DNA of 30,029 bases, taken from positions 20,438 through 50,466 of the forward strand of contig DBWR01000001.1 of the NCBI GenBank assembly GCA_002309305.1. The letters run 5' to 3'. Made by a program: the position numbers and the translations under genes. The stretch comes from Treponema sp. UBA1233 (GTDB lineage Bacteria; Spirochaetota; Spirochaetia; Treponematales; Treponemataceae). Under the pieces are notes generated by a model, which saw nothing but the letters and a program-made list of their open reading frames with translations, had not been told where the DNA came from and searched no databases. Shown here piece after piece: positions 21,672 through 29,291 of this stretch. Each line of letters opens with the position of its first letter. Positions within the stretch are counted from its first letter, which is position 1.

Positions 21672-24224
21672 ATGAAGCAGCTTTTTATGGGTGCCGTAAT
21701 GTTTGTACTGCTTGCTTTTGGTGCTTTTGCCCAGAATGCGGCCTACAAGGAGAATCTTGAAAAGGCAAAGTCTTTTGAAGCCCAAAAAAAATGGGTAAAT
21801 GCCCTTGCATCTTACTACGATGCCATGGCTGCAGAACCAAATGAAAAAGCCGAGGAAGCATATAAGGCGTATACAAAACTTGCTGACACAATAAAAGCTG
21901 GTATGCCCGGTTATGGTGAAATGGACGAGTTTGCAATTTATGACGGATGGATGGCAATAGCCGGAGAATGGGAAAAGTATTGGAAGGAAAACTGTCCCAT
22001 ATATTTTAAATGCAGTACAATCGAAAAGGGCGAGCTTGACATGGAGACAAGAACTGGAAGCTACAATGCCTCATTGACTTATTCCTACACAAGTAAATAT
22101 AGGGAACTTTACGATGTTGTTTTTGGAGGCTGGGGAAAGGCATACCGTTCCGAATGGAAGGGTTGTAGTGAAAATTCTCTTAAACTGACTGATAATCCGC
22201 GAGATAGAAATTACAGGGTTGGTGCGAGCGTGTTGGATGGAACAGGAAAAGTTGTTTACAATCTTACTGAAAAAGAACCTGACTATTACTTTCTTACTAA
22301 TTACAATTGGGAGATAAAAAATATTTCCAGAGATATGATGAATAGAATTGATACTGCAAGCTACATCGTAAAGCCAACTGGAGTATCATGGATCGTAAAT
22401 GGTAAAAATAACTCTTACAATATCTCAAAAGTGGAAATTATAACGGTAAATGGAGTACCTTCCCCAAACGTAGTATACCTTGTAAAAACTTTCATTCTAG
22501 AATTTGTAGAAGGTGGGACATTCCAAATGGGAAGTACTAATGGAAATAACGATGAAAAACCCATTCATGACGTCACAGTCTTCAGCTTTTATATCGGAAA
22601 AACGGAGGTTACTCAAGCACAATGGAAAGCCGTAATGGGAAACAATCCAAGTTATTTCAAGGGAGATATGCTTCCTGTCGAAACTGTATCCTGGTATGAT
22701 GCAATTGTTTTCTGTAATAAATTGAGTATTAAGAATGGAAAGATACCTGTTTATATGGTTGATGGAGAGACAAATCCAGATTCATGGGATTACACTCCCT
22801 GCCAGGGTAAATCTATAAGTACTAACATAGAGATGAATCTAAAGTCAGACGGCTATAGACTTCCTACTGAAGCGGAATGGGAATATGCGGCAAGAGGAGG
22901 AAAGAAAAGCAAGGGGTACGAGTATTCTGGTAGTGGCTATCTTGGTAGCGTAGCCTGGTATAAAACTAATAGCGATGGTAAAACACATGATGTTGCTATG
23001 AAGGAACCAAACGAACTAGAAATCTATGACATGAGTGGGAATGTTTTTGAATGGTGCTGGGATTGGTATGATTCTAACTATTATAACAAGAGTCCTTCTA
23101 AAAATCCGACAGGTCCTTCGTCTGGCATGTACCGTGTTGGTCGCGGAGGCAGCTGGTATGAAGAAAAGAGTGGTTGGGTATACGACGATTCATACTTCCA
23201 CAAACGCATAGCGTATCGTACAAGTGAAGAAACTCCTTCTGAGCGGTTCTCCAACTTTGGGTTCCGTATCGTCTGCTCTAGTTCTGAAATGGTTGCCTAT
23301 ATAACCGAACAGGAACGATTGGAGCAAGAGAAGATTGAGAATGAACGGCTTGAGAGAGAACGGCTTGAAAAAGAACGACTTGAACAAGAACGACTTGAAA
23401 AGGAAAGATTGGAAAAAGAACGCATTGCAAGGGAAAAACAGAAGGTTGTAGATAATCTTTTGGATTCATTTATTTATGTTGAGGGCGGACAATTTAAAAT
23501 GGGAAATACGAGTTATGAAAAAGATGAAAAGCCTGTACACAACGTGACTTTATCATCCTTCTATGTGACACAAACAGAGATAACTCAGGAACAATGGAGA
23601 GTTGTAATGGACAGTGATCCGAGTTTGCTCAAGGGAGATACATTGCCAGTAGAAAATGTTTCGTGGTATGATGCTATAGTATTCTGTAATAAACTTAGTA
23701 AAATGGTTAATATGACACCTGTTTATAGTTTGGACGGTAAAACAGATCCCGATGAATGGAACTACATGCCGTGTCAGGGGTATAGTTTGGATGGAACTAT
23801 AACTATGGACATTAACGCAGACGGCTATCGTTTACCTACAGAGTCAGAATGGGAATACGCTGCAAGAGGTGGAAAGAAAAGCAAGGGATACAAATACAGT
23901 GGAAGTAATAAACTAAAAGAAGTTGCATGGTATGTTGAAAATAGCGACAACGAAACCCAGAAGCTAAGGTTAAAAAAATCAAATGAGCTTTGGTTATATG
24001 ATATGAGCGGAAACGTAAGAGAATGGTGTTGGGATCTGTATGGATCATATACCAAGGAGTTACAGAAAGATCCGACAGGATCTACAGCAGGTTCTTTTCG
24101 AATCTGGAGAGGAGGCAGCTTCAATGATTCCGATGTTGATTGCCGTGTTACCAAACGTGGACATGCCAATGCAAATGAATCCTCCAATAATCTTGGCTTC
24201 CGCGTTGTTCGCAGCGCCAACTAG
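21672..24224 (+). CDS. Secreted protein with two FGE-like (SUMF1) domains joined by a charged coiled coil
   Basis: 850 residues from ATG 21672 (the upstream in-frame TTG is passed over because of the ribosome site spacing). Signal peptide at about 1-21, ending FGAFAQ. An N-terminal helical, TPR-like stretch with Lys/Glu and an unrecognised region reach residue 270. FGE-like domain 1 covers about 277-530 (EGGTFQMGS, EVTQAQW, YRLPTEAEWEYAARGG, MSGNVFEWCWD, GFRIV). A pentapeptide-repeat coiled coil covers 548-588, and FGE-like domain 2 about 599-850 with the same motif series. The paired cysteines that bind copper in true formylglycine-generating enzymes are absent in both domains, so catalysis is unlikely. 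More likely it is a surface or periplasmic binding protein with the C-type-lectin-like fold. The two domains arose by duplication. Confidence 0.85.
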   Translation: MKQLFMGAVMFVLLAFGAFAQNAAYKENLEKAKSFEAQKKWVNALASYYDAMAAEPNEKAEEAYKAYTKLADTIKAGMPGYGEMDEFAIYDGWMAIAGEWEKYWKENCPIYFKCSTIEKGELDMETRTGSYNASLTYSYTSKYRELYDVVFGGWGKAYRSEWKGCSENSLKLTDNPRDRNYRVGASVLDGTGKVVYNLTEKEPDYYFLTNYNWEIKNISRDMMNRIDTASYIVKPTGVSWIVNGKNNSYNISKVEIITVNGVPSPNVVYLVKTFILEFVEGGTFQMGSTNGNNDEKPIHDVTVFSFYIGKTEVTQAQWKAVMGNNPSYFKGDMLPVETVSWYDAIVFCNKLSIKNGKIPVYMVDGETNPDSWDYTPCQGKSISTNIEMNLKSDGYRLPTEAEWEYAARGGKKSKGYEYSGSGYLGSVAWYKTNSDGKTHDVAMKEPNELEIYDMSGNVFEWCWDWYDSNYYNKSPSKNPTGPSSGMYRVGRGGSWYEEKSGWVYDDSYFHKRIAYRTSEETPSERFSNFGFRIVCSSSEMVAYITEQERLEQEKIENERLERERLEKERLEQERLEKERLEKERIAREKQKVVDNLLDSFIYVEGGQFKMGNTSYEKDEKPVHNVTLSSFYVTQTEITQEQWRVVMDSDPSLLKGDTLPVENVSWYDAIVFCNKLSKMVNMTPVYSLDGKTDPDEWNYMPCQGYSLDGTITMDINADGYRLPTESEWEYAARGGKKSKGYKYSGSNKLKEVAWYVENSDNETQKLRLKKSNELWLYDMSGNVREWCWDLYGSYTKELQKDPTGSTAGSFRIWRGGSFNDSDVDCRVTKRGHANANESSNNLGFRVVRSAN
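23313..23435 (+). repeat. 15-bp coding minisatellite encoding ERLE-type pentapeptides
   Basis: About eight tandem copies of a 15-bp unit (GAACGACTTGAAAAA and variants) encode ERLEK/ERLEQ repeats, a charged single helix or coiled coil linking the two FGE-like domains. A whole-unit gain or loss keeps the frame. Confidence 0.85.
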
Positions 24225-24318
24225 CATGGGGTAAACCTATAAGGAAATTATTTAATCACTTCTGCATTAGCGGAAGTGCGGTACCGTGCAGTAACATTAA
24301 CACCATAGTAAACACCAA

Positions 24319-24343
24319 GATTCCGGGTCAAGCCCGGAATGAC
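24319..24343. repeat. Short palindromic element A
   Basis: TTCCGGG-TCAAG-CCCGGAA, 7-bp perfect arms with a 5-base centre, flanked by GA before and TGAC after. Same centre and flanks as element B. Confidence 0.8.
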
Positions 24344-24384
24344 CAATCCGCAAGAGGCTAACAAACCCAAACCAGACAACCCAA

Positions 24385-24489
24385 ATTTAAAGATTTTGCG
24401 TAGCAAAATCGAATAGGTCTCTCCGAGCCCTTTCTGTAAGGAATTTGATTTGACGTTGTTGCTACAGCAACATGCGGAACCGCGTGACA
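24385..24489 (-). repeat. Dispersed repeat R, copy 3, interrupted
   Basis: Reverse orientation to copies 1 and 2. The hairpin half (24385-24414) and the CCGCGTGACA end (24480-24489) are separated by 65 extra bases (24415-24479), which include a hairpin GTTGCT-AC-AGCAAC. Confidence 0.8.
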
Positions 24490-24516
24490 GAAATTTTCTC
24501 ATTCACCAATCAGATA

Positions 24517-24541
24517 GATGCTGAATCAAGTTCAGCATGAC
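24517..24541. repeat. Short palindromic element B
   Basis: TGCTGAA-TCAAG-TTCAGCA, 7-bp perfect arms. It keeps the TCAAG centre and GAT/ATGAC flanks of element A while the inner arm sequences differ. It abuts copy 4 of repeat R. Confidence 0.8.
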
Positions 24542-24548
24542 AACCCAA

Positions 24549-24589
24549 ATTTAAAGATTTTGCGTAGCAAAATCGAATCCGCGTGACAA
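24549..24589 (-). repeat. Dispersed repeat R, copy 4
   Basis: Intact 41-base core in reverse orientation, identical to copies 1 and 2 when reversed, with the GATTTTGC/GCAAAATC hairpin. Confidence 0.9.
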
Positions 24590-24647
24590 ACACCTTTTTC
24601 AATCACCATCCAGCAAGACACAAAGCAAACCAGCATTAAAATCTAAA

Positions 24648-24689
24648 TTCATAATTCCGCATTCTTAATTCTGAATTCTTAATTACTCA
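24648..24689. repeat. Heptamer tandem array 4 at the 3' end of the MATE gene
   Basis: Six in-phase 7-mers (TTCATAA, TTCCGCA, TTCTTAA, TTCTGAA, TTCTTAA, TTACTCA). The last, degenerate unit contains the TGA stop of the MATE gene on the minus strand. Confidence 0.75.
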
Positions 24690-26093
24690 TATCACCTTGG
24701 CCTTCTTCCACTTTCCGCCCGCAAACCTGCCGATAAAGAAAGCCGACCTTACCGCCCAGTCTATGTTCATGGAAAGCCATGTTCCCACCGCACCGTAGCA
24801 CTCGTCCCAGTTCATGAATCTGACAAGACCCAGGATTTGAGTCCTTGCAAAGATGTAGCTCATGCCTACGCGGAAAACCCACATGCTCACGATGGAAACT
24901 ATCATGGTAAAGGTTGCGTCCCCCGCCGCCCTGAGTGAATTGGGGAGGGAGAAGGAGAAGGACCATATCAGCATGCCGAAGAAGCCGTGGAAGAACATCA
25001 TCCACCATGCCATGTCCGTTGTTTGGGGGCTCATGTGGTAGAAGCCTAAAAGCCATCTTGCCGAGAGCAATAGGGGAATGTTCAGGACCCACATGGATGC
25101 GATTGCGATGAGAAGCATTTTCTTTGTGTAATAGCTTGCCTGATCAGACCTTCCCGCACCCATGCACTGGCCTACGACTGTGAGCATTGCCATTCCGACT
25201 GCGGCACCCGGTATAACTTCAAATCCCGCTATCGTGTTTGCCGCTGCGTTTGCCGCTATTGCGTTTGTTCCGAAGGTAGAGACAAGAGACAGAACCAGAA
25301 TCTTTCCGAACTGGAACATGGAATTTTCAAGTCCGTTGGGAACTCCTATCTTAAGTATTCTTCCAACAAGATGCCAGTCCCATTCAAAATGAAAGATGCC
25401 CCTTATGGAAACTGCCTTTTCGCCCTGCTTCTGCCTGTACAAAAGGACAAGAAGGATTATTGCCGCAAACAGGCGCGATATAAGAGTGGGAATTGCAACC
25501 CCTTCAACACCGCAATGCATGCCATAGATGAGCCATGCGTTTCCGCCGATGTTCAGTACGTTTACAAGGGCCGCTACAATCATGCTGATTCGGGAATTAC
25601 CCTGTGCACGGAAAAGAGAGGCTGCCGCATTGTAGAGTGCTATGCCCGGAAGTGCTAGAAGAGTGATGAAAAAATATTTTTGGCTTGCGGCCATTACATC
25701 CTGTTCAATTGAACCGAAGATTAGCCGTAAGAGTGGTTTGCGTATTGGAAGACAGATGGCCATTACGATAAATGCAAGTGCCGTAACCGCGTACAAAAGC
25801 TGCCTTGCTGTTTTTTCTGCCATCTTCATGTTTGTGCGGCCAATGTATTGTGAGCATACAACCGCTCCACCTGTTGCAAGGGCGGCAAAGATGTTCACCA
25901 GAAGTATGTTGATTTGGTCAACAAGGGAAACTCCACCGACAGCGCTTTCTCCCAGGCTTGAGACCATGATGATGTCTGCTATTCCAAGAGTAATCTGAAG
26001 TGTCTGCTCGATTAAGAGTGGCCAGATGAGGGTCCACAAATCCCTGTTGGAAAAAAGGAGTCCCTCCGGCCTTTTACTGCGGAATGATGGCAT
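24687..26093 (-). CDS. MATE family efflux transporter
   Basis: 468 residues with about 12 hydrophobic segments in two halves. LLIEQTLQITLGIADIIMVSSLGESAVGGVSLV is cut here to note its core: the LLIEQTLQ and GIADIIMVS segments, then the GGAVVCSQYIG motif, are typical of the NorM/DinF-like branch. These proteins expel cationic drugs or metabolites in exchange for Na+ or H+. The ATG lies inside the last codons of the ABC ATPase gene (20 bp overlap) without a clear Shine-Dalgarno, so it depends on coupling to the amino-acid importer operon. The substrate cannot be read. The stop lies in a heptamer array. Confidence 0.92.
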   Translation of the reverse strand: MPSFRSKRPEGLLFSNRDLWTLIWPLLIEQTLQITLGIADIIMVSSLGESAVGGVSLVDQINILLVNIFAALATGGAVVCSQYIGRTNMKMAEKTARQLLYAVTALAFIVMAICLPIRKPLLRLIFGSIEQDVMAASQKYFFITLLALPGIALYNAAASLFRAQGNSRISMIVAALVNVLNIGGNAWLIYGMHCGVEGVAIPTLISRLFAAIILLVLLYRQKQGEKAVSIRGIFHFEWDWHLVGRILKIGVPNGLENSMFQFGKILVLSLVSTFGTNAIAANAAANTIAGFEVIPGAAVGMAMLTVVGQCMGAGRSDQASYYTKKMLLIAIASMWVLNIPLLLSARWLLGFYHMSPQTTDMAWWMMFFHGFFGMLIWSFSFSLPNSLRAAGDATFTMIVSIVSMWVFRVGMSYIFARTQILGLVRFMNWDECYGAVGTWLSMNIDWAVRSAFFIGRFAGGKWKKAKVI

Positions 26094-26802
26094 TTAAAAA
26101 CTGTTTGAGCCTTTCGCTTTTTGGCTCCGTAAAAATCTGTTCCGGGGTACCGCTTTCTGCAATTACTCCCTCGTCCATAAAAAGCACGCGTGTGGCGACT
26201 TCCTTTGCAAAGCCCATCTCGTGGGTCACGACCGCCATGGTCATTCCCTCCTTGGCAACGTCCTTCATCAGGGCAAGGACTTCTCCAACCATTTCAGGGT
26301 CAAGGGCGGATGTGGGTTCGTCAAAGAGAATCAGATCCGGATTCATTGCAAGCGAGCGTACGATTGCAATCCTCTGCTTTTGTCCACCCGAAAGACTTGA
26401 AGGATATGCGTTTGCCTTTTCTGCAAGGCCTATCCTGTCAAGCAGTTCCATGGCTTTTTTCTCAGCGTTCTCTTTTGTCTGAAGCTTTAGCGTAATCGGT
26501 GCCAGGGTGATGTTCTGCAATACTGTAAGGTGTGGAAAAAGATTGAAGTGCTGGAATACCATGCCCATCTTCTGCCGCACAAGGTTGATGTCGGTGTTCT
26601 TGTCGGTAACGTCGATTCCCTGAAAATAGATGTGGCCTTCGTCGGGTGTGTCCAGCATGTTAAGGCATCTTAGGAAGGTGCTCTTTCCCGCTCCGGACGG
26701 TCCAATCAAAACAACCTTTTCGCCCTTTTCAATTGTGAGCGATATGTCCTTTAGAATCAAGTTTCCGCCAAATTTCTTTGACACGTTTTTAACTTCTATC
26801 AC
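26074..26802 (-). CDS. Polar amino-acid ABC transporter ATP-binding protein
   Basis: 242 residues from GTG 26802, which has AAGGA 9 bases upstream and gives the normal family N-terminus (VIEVKNVSKKFGG). A longer frame to 26850 would add an unlikely tail. Walker A GPSGAGKS, Q-loop VFQHFNLFPHLT, signature LSGGQKQR, Walker B LILFDEPTSALD and H-loop VVTHEMGF are all intact, typical of the GlnQ/HisP group. It powers the adjacent permease and overlaps its 3' end by 14 bp. MATE overlaps downstream. Confidence 0.93.
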   Translation of the reverse strand: MIEVKNVSKKFGGNLILKDISLTIEKGEKVVLIGPSGAGKSTFLRCLNMLDTPDEGHIYFQGIDVTDKNTDINLVRQKMGMVFQHFNLFPHLTVLQNITLAPITLKLQTKENAEKKAMELLDRIGLAEKANAYPSSLSGGQKQRIAIVRSLAMNPDLILFDEPTSALDPEMVGEVLALMKDVAKEGMTMAVVTHEMGFAKEVATRVLFMDEGVIAESGTPEQIFTEPKSERLKQFLNAIIPQ

Positions 26803-27466
26803 TTCGGGCCATCCTTTTTTCAAGAGCGGTAAAAATCTGCGTGAGTCCAAGTGTCAGCACAAGGTAAATTGCCGCACAGCTCAACAGGGGAATCCATGCG
26901 TTGTAAGTCGCATTCCTGATGTTGTCGCAGGCTTTCTGCAAGTCAACAACCGCGATGAAGCTTGCCACCGACGTTTCCTTTATCATCGTGATGAATTCTG
27001 ACGTGAATGTCGGAACGATCGTACGCATAGCCTGGGGCATTATGATTTTGCTCATGGTCTGCCCCCAGCTTAATCCCAGTGAACGTCCTGCCTCCATCTG
27101 ACCTGCATCAACACCCTGAATTCCCGCACGGAAAATTTCAGTACAATATGCGCCGGAGTTGATTCCAAATGCGATGATTGCAACAAGAACTGCATTCGTC
27201 ATCCCCATGGGAGAGAAAATGACGAAGTAGAAAATCATCAGCTGTGTGGCCATCGGAACGCCGCGTATTACGGTGGTGTAAACTGTAGATATGCCGCGGA
27301 GCACCTTGCTCTTTGATATCTTGAAGATTGCGAAGATGCATCCCAAAACGGAGCCGATTAAAACCGCGCAGCATGCAATCAGGAGTGTGGTTCCCAATCC
27401 CTTTGGAATAAGGAGCCACCTTCCCTTTGCGATCATTGTGTTGTAGAAAGTCTCGAAAAATCCCAT
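26789..27466 (-). CDS. Polar amino-acid ABC transporter permease
   Basis: 225 residues, HisMQ-type inner-membrane permease. Signatures: KGLGTTLLIACCAVLIG (TM1 region), VIRGVPMATQLMIFYF, and the EAA loop EAGRSLGLSWGQTMSKIIMPQAMR, which docks the ATPase. About five TM helices. Five bases downstream of the binding-protein gene and overlapping the ATPase gene. Only one permease gene is present, so a homodimer is likely. Confidence 0.93.
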   Translation of the reverse strand: MGFFETFYNTMIAKGRWLLIPKGLGTTLLIACCAVLIGSVLGCIFAIFKISKSKVLRGISTVYTTVIRGVPMATQLMIFYFVIFSPMGMTNAVLVAIIAFGINSGAYCTEIFRAGIQGVDAGQMEAGRSLGLSWGQTMSKIIMPQAMRTIVPTFTSEFITMIKETSVASFIAVVDLQKACDNIRNATYNAWIPLLSCAAIYLVLTLGLTQIFTALEKRMARSDRS

Positions 27467-27471
27467 CTTGT

Positions 27472-28248
27472 TTATTTTCTTACGATGATGACTTGTCTGC
27501 TTGAATAGTATGGTTCAGAAAAGTCCACGTTCTGCCTGCGCTCGTCGGTTGCAGTCATTCCCGCCGCAATAAAGTCGATTGAAGATGACTGGAGTGCTGC
27601 GATAAGGCCGTCAAAGTTCATGTCAACAATCTGAAGCTTCTTGCCAAAGTCACGGGCGACGTACTGTGAGAATGTGATGTCAAATCCGACGATGTTTGTT
27701 CCCTCGATGTATTCAAATGGCGGGAATGAAGCGTTGGTTCCCATCTTGATGATTTCTGTTCCGCTGCTTGTAACTTCTGCCGGAATGCTGATGTCAGAAC
27801 CGTCTGTAGGCATAAAGGCCTTGAGGAGTGCATCGTATGAACCGTCGTTCTTCATTGTGGAAATTGTCTTGTTGATTGAATCCAAGAGTTCCTTGTCACC
27901 CTTGCGTACGGCGATGGCATATTCTTCCTCTGCAAACGGAATGTCAAGAATCTTAAGCTCAGGATTCTTCTTTACGATTTCCTTTGCGGGAAGCTCGTCA
28001 AGAACAACAGCGTCAATTGCACCGTTCTTAAGGCTCAATGAAGCGTCAATTCCAGTCTTGAAAGAATGAATGTCGACGTTTTCAAGTTCTTCGGTAAGAT
28101 ATGTTTCACCGGTAGTTCCGGCTTGACATCCGACTTTTTTTCCTACAAGATCATTAACTGAATTGATTACAACCTGTGCCTTTTTTGCACATGATGCGAA
28201 AGATAAAAGTGCAGCCAGAGACAATGCACTGAAAAATAATTTCTTCAT
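27472..28248 (-). CDS. Amino-acid-binding lipoprotein with circularly permuted SBP_bac_3 fold
   Basis: 258 residues. Lipoprotein signal with lipobox SFASC (Cys20). The family order is reversed in halves. Residues 29-145 correspond to the usual C-terminal half (VNDLVGKKVGCQAGTTGE, VVLDELPA, EEYAIAVRKGDKELLDSIN, NDGSYDALLKAF). A linker of about 19 residues follows (146-164). Residues 165-258 correspond to the usual N-terminal half (MGTNASFPPFEY, VGFDI, VDMNFDGLIAALQSSSIDF, AAGMTATDERR, VDFSEPYY, QVIIVRK). Total length equals one normal protein, so it is a permutation, not a fusion. It captures a polar amino acid for the adjacent permease/ATPase. The ATG 28248 is chosen by AGGAG and the signal peptide; the longer frame to 28335 is rejected. 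Confidence 0.9.
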   Translation of the reverse strand: MKKLFFSALSLAALLSFASCAKKAQVVINSVNDLVGKKVGCQAGTTGETYLTEELENVDIHSFKTGIDASLSLKNGAIDAVVLDELPAKEIVKKNPELKILDIPFAEEEYAIAVRKGDKELLDSINKTISTMKNDGSYDALLKAFMPTDGSDISIPAEVTSSGTEIIKMGTNASFPPFEYIEGTNIVGFDITFSQYVARDFGKKLQIVDMNFDGLIAALQSSSIDFIAAGMTATDERRQNVDFSEPYYSSRQVIIVRK

Positions 28249-28269
28249 AATAACTCCTATATAAGGGGA

Positions 28270-28298
28270 AGTATAATAATATAGAAGAATTAAGTCAA
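28270..28298 (-). promoter_or_regulatory. Promoter of the amino-acid transporter operon
   Basis: Minus strand TTGACT (28293-28298), 17-base spacer, TATACT (28270-28275). It begins 3 bases beyond the stop codon of the EamA gene. Start near 28263, leader about 15 bases. Confidence 0.8.
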
Positions 28299-28300
28299 GT

Positions 28301-29218
28301 TTAACGGTTTGTCCTGGAAGAGCGTTTTGCGACAAGGGGTGGAAGGACTTCTGCCGTCAGAATGGAAATGAAAATCAGGCTGCACCCAATCCACATTTTG
28401 GGCGTCATCTTTTCACCAAGCATTACGACAGAAAAGAACATTCCAAAGACAGACTCAAGCGAAAGGAAAAGTGAAGCCAATGCCGGCTGAACATATTTTA
28501 ACCCCACGTTCTGAAGCAAAAATCCGATCATGGAAGCACCAAGGCCAAGGAACACGAGGGAATAGATTACCCTTGAGTTTTGAAGCGCCTGTGATGGAAA
28601 GGCTCCGTCATAAAATGGTGAGACAATCCATCCCAAAACGGCTGCCACACCAAATTGAAGCGCGGTCAGAAGTATGGGGTCCTGGGTTTTGTTGCAGTGT
28701 GACATGTAGAGGATGTGAAGTGAAAAAAACACGCCGCAGCCCAAGGTAAGGACATCGCCCCTGTTGACGCTGAGGAGAGAGGGACCTTCCAGAGAAAGAA
28801 GCGCAATGCCCGTAAGACAAAGCACTGCAGAAAAGAACACGAACCATTTAGGCCTTTTGCCAAAGATAGGCCATGCAAACAGTGGGACAAGGATGACGTA
28901 CAGGGTAGTGAGAAATGCGTTTTTCCCCGCGGTGGTATACTTGCACCCGACAGTCTGGAGGAAATACGCCGTAAACAAAAGGAAGCCCAGTATGATTCCG
29001 TTTTTGAGGTAGGAGGCGTTCATCCTGGAATATTTCTTTATGCAGCAGATTGAAAGGACTACAAATGCAAGTGAATACCGCAATGCAACCATCCATACGG
29101 GACCTATGTGGTCAAGGCTGTCCTTGACTACGACGAATGACAGTCCCCAGATTAACGGAGCCGCCAGAAGTCCCATGCTGGCAAAAAAAGAAACTGCTTT
29201 TTTGTTTGATTCGTTCAT
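28301..29218 (-). CDS. EamA/DMT superfamily transporter
   Basis: 305 residues with ten hydrophobic segments in two EamA repeats. The first begins GLLAAPLIWGLSFVVVKDSL; the second carries the GLGASMIGFLLQNVGLKYVQPALASLFLSLESVFGMFF-type end of the repeat (conserved LQ, A and E positions visible). DMT proteins export amino acids or other metabolites, but specificity cannot be inferred. It lies between glgP, with a terminator in between, and the amino-acid importer, which has its own promoter. A weak AAGG precedes the ATG. No clear promoter of its own was seen in the 73-bp gap. Confidence 0.9.
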   Translation of the reverse strand: MNESNKKAVSFFASMGLLAAPLIWGLSFVVVKDSLDHIGPVWMVALRYSLAFVVLSICCIKKYSRMNASYLKNGIILGFLLFTAYFLQTVGCKYTTAGKNAFLTTLYVILVPLFAWPIFGKRPKWFVFFSAVLCLTGIALLSLEGPSLLSVNRGDVLTLGCGVFFSLHILYMSHCNKTQDPILLTALQFGVAAVLGWIVSPFYDGAFPSQALQNSRVIYSLVFLGLGASMIGFLLQNVGLKYVQPALASLFLSLESVFGMFFSVVMLGEKMTPKMWIGCSLIFISILTAEVLPPLVAKRSSRTNR

Positions 29219-29230
29219 ATTAACCTTGAA

Positions 29231-29270
29231 TAAAAACTGCGGCAGCCAGAATTCAATTTGACCGCCGCAG
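29231..29270 (-). terminator. Rho-independent terminator of glgP
   Basis: On the minus strand CTGCGGC (29264-29270) pairs with GCCGCAG (29237-29243), followed by five T (29232-29236). Confidence 0.85.
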
Positions 29271-29291
29271 ATTGTGTTTTATAAATGTGAA

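Larger units (their letters stand above)
24225..24686. other. Gene-free repeat-rich interval
   Basis: 460 bp with no credible gene. In order: a hairpin CACTTCTGC-ATTA-GCGGAAGTG (24257-24278, one mismatch); palindrome A (24319-24343); an interrupted copy of repeat R (24385-24489); palindrome B (24517-24541); an intact copy of repeat R (24549-24589); about 55 bases without visible structure; heptamer array 4. The FGE-like and MATE genes converge here. No T-tracted terminator is obvious. Confidence 0.8.

Noticed and set aside
21672..24224. Catalytic formylglycine-generating enzyme
   Set aside because: The copper-binding cysteine pair near the RGGSW motif is missing in both domains and no sulfatase gene is nearby.
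24225..24686. tRNA, small RNA or riboswitch in the gene-free interval
   Set aside because: Hairpins are explained by dispersed palindromic repeats; no cloverleaf or known aptamer pattern could be made out by eye.
27472..28248. Frameshift or chimeric assembly explaining the swapped binding-protein halves
   Set aside because: One uninterrupted frame has a signal peptide, each half occurs once, and total length equals a normal family member.
28249..28335. Longer N-terminus for the binding lipoprotein
   Set aside because: The extension would lie across the promoter and ribosome site, and would bury the lipoprotein signal peptide.
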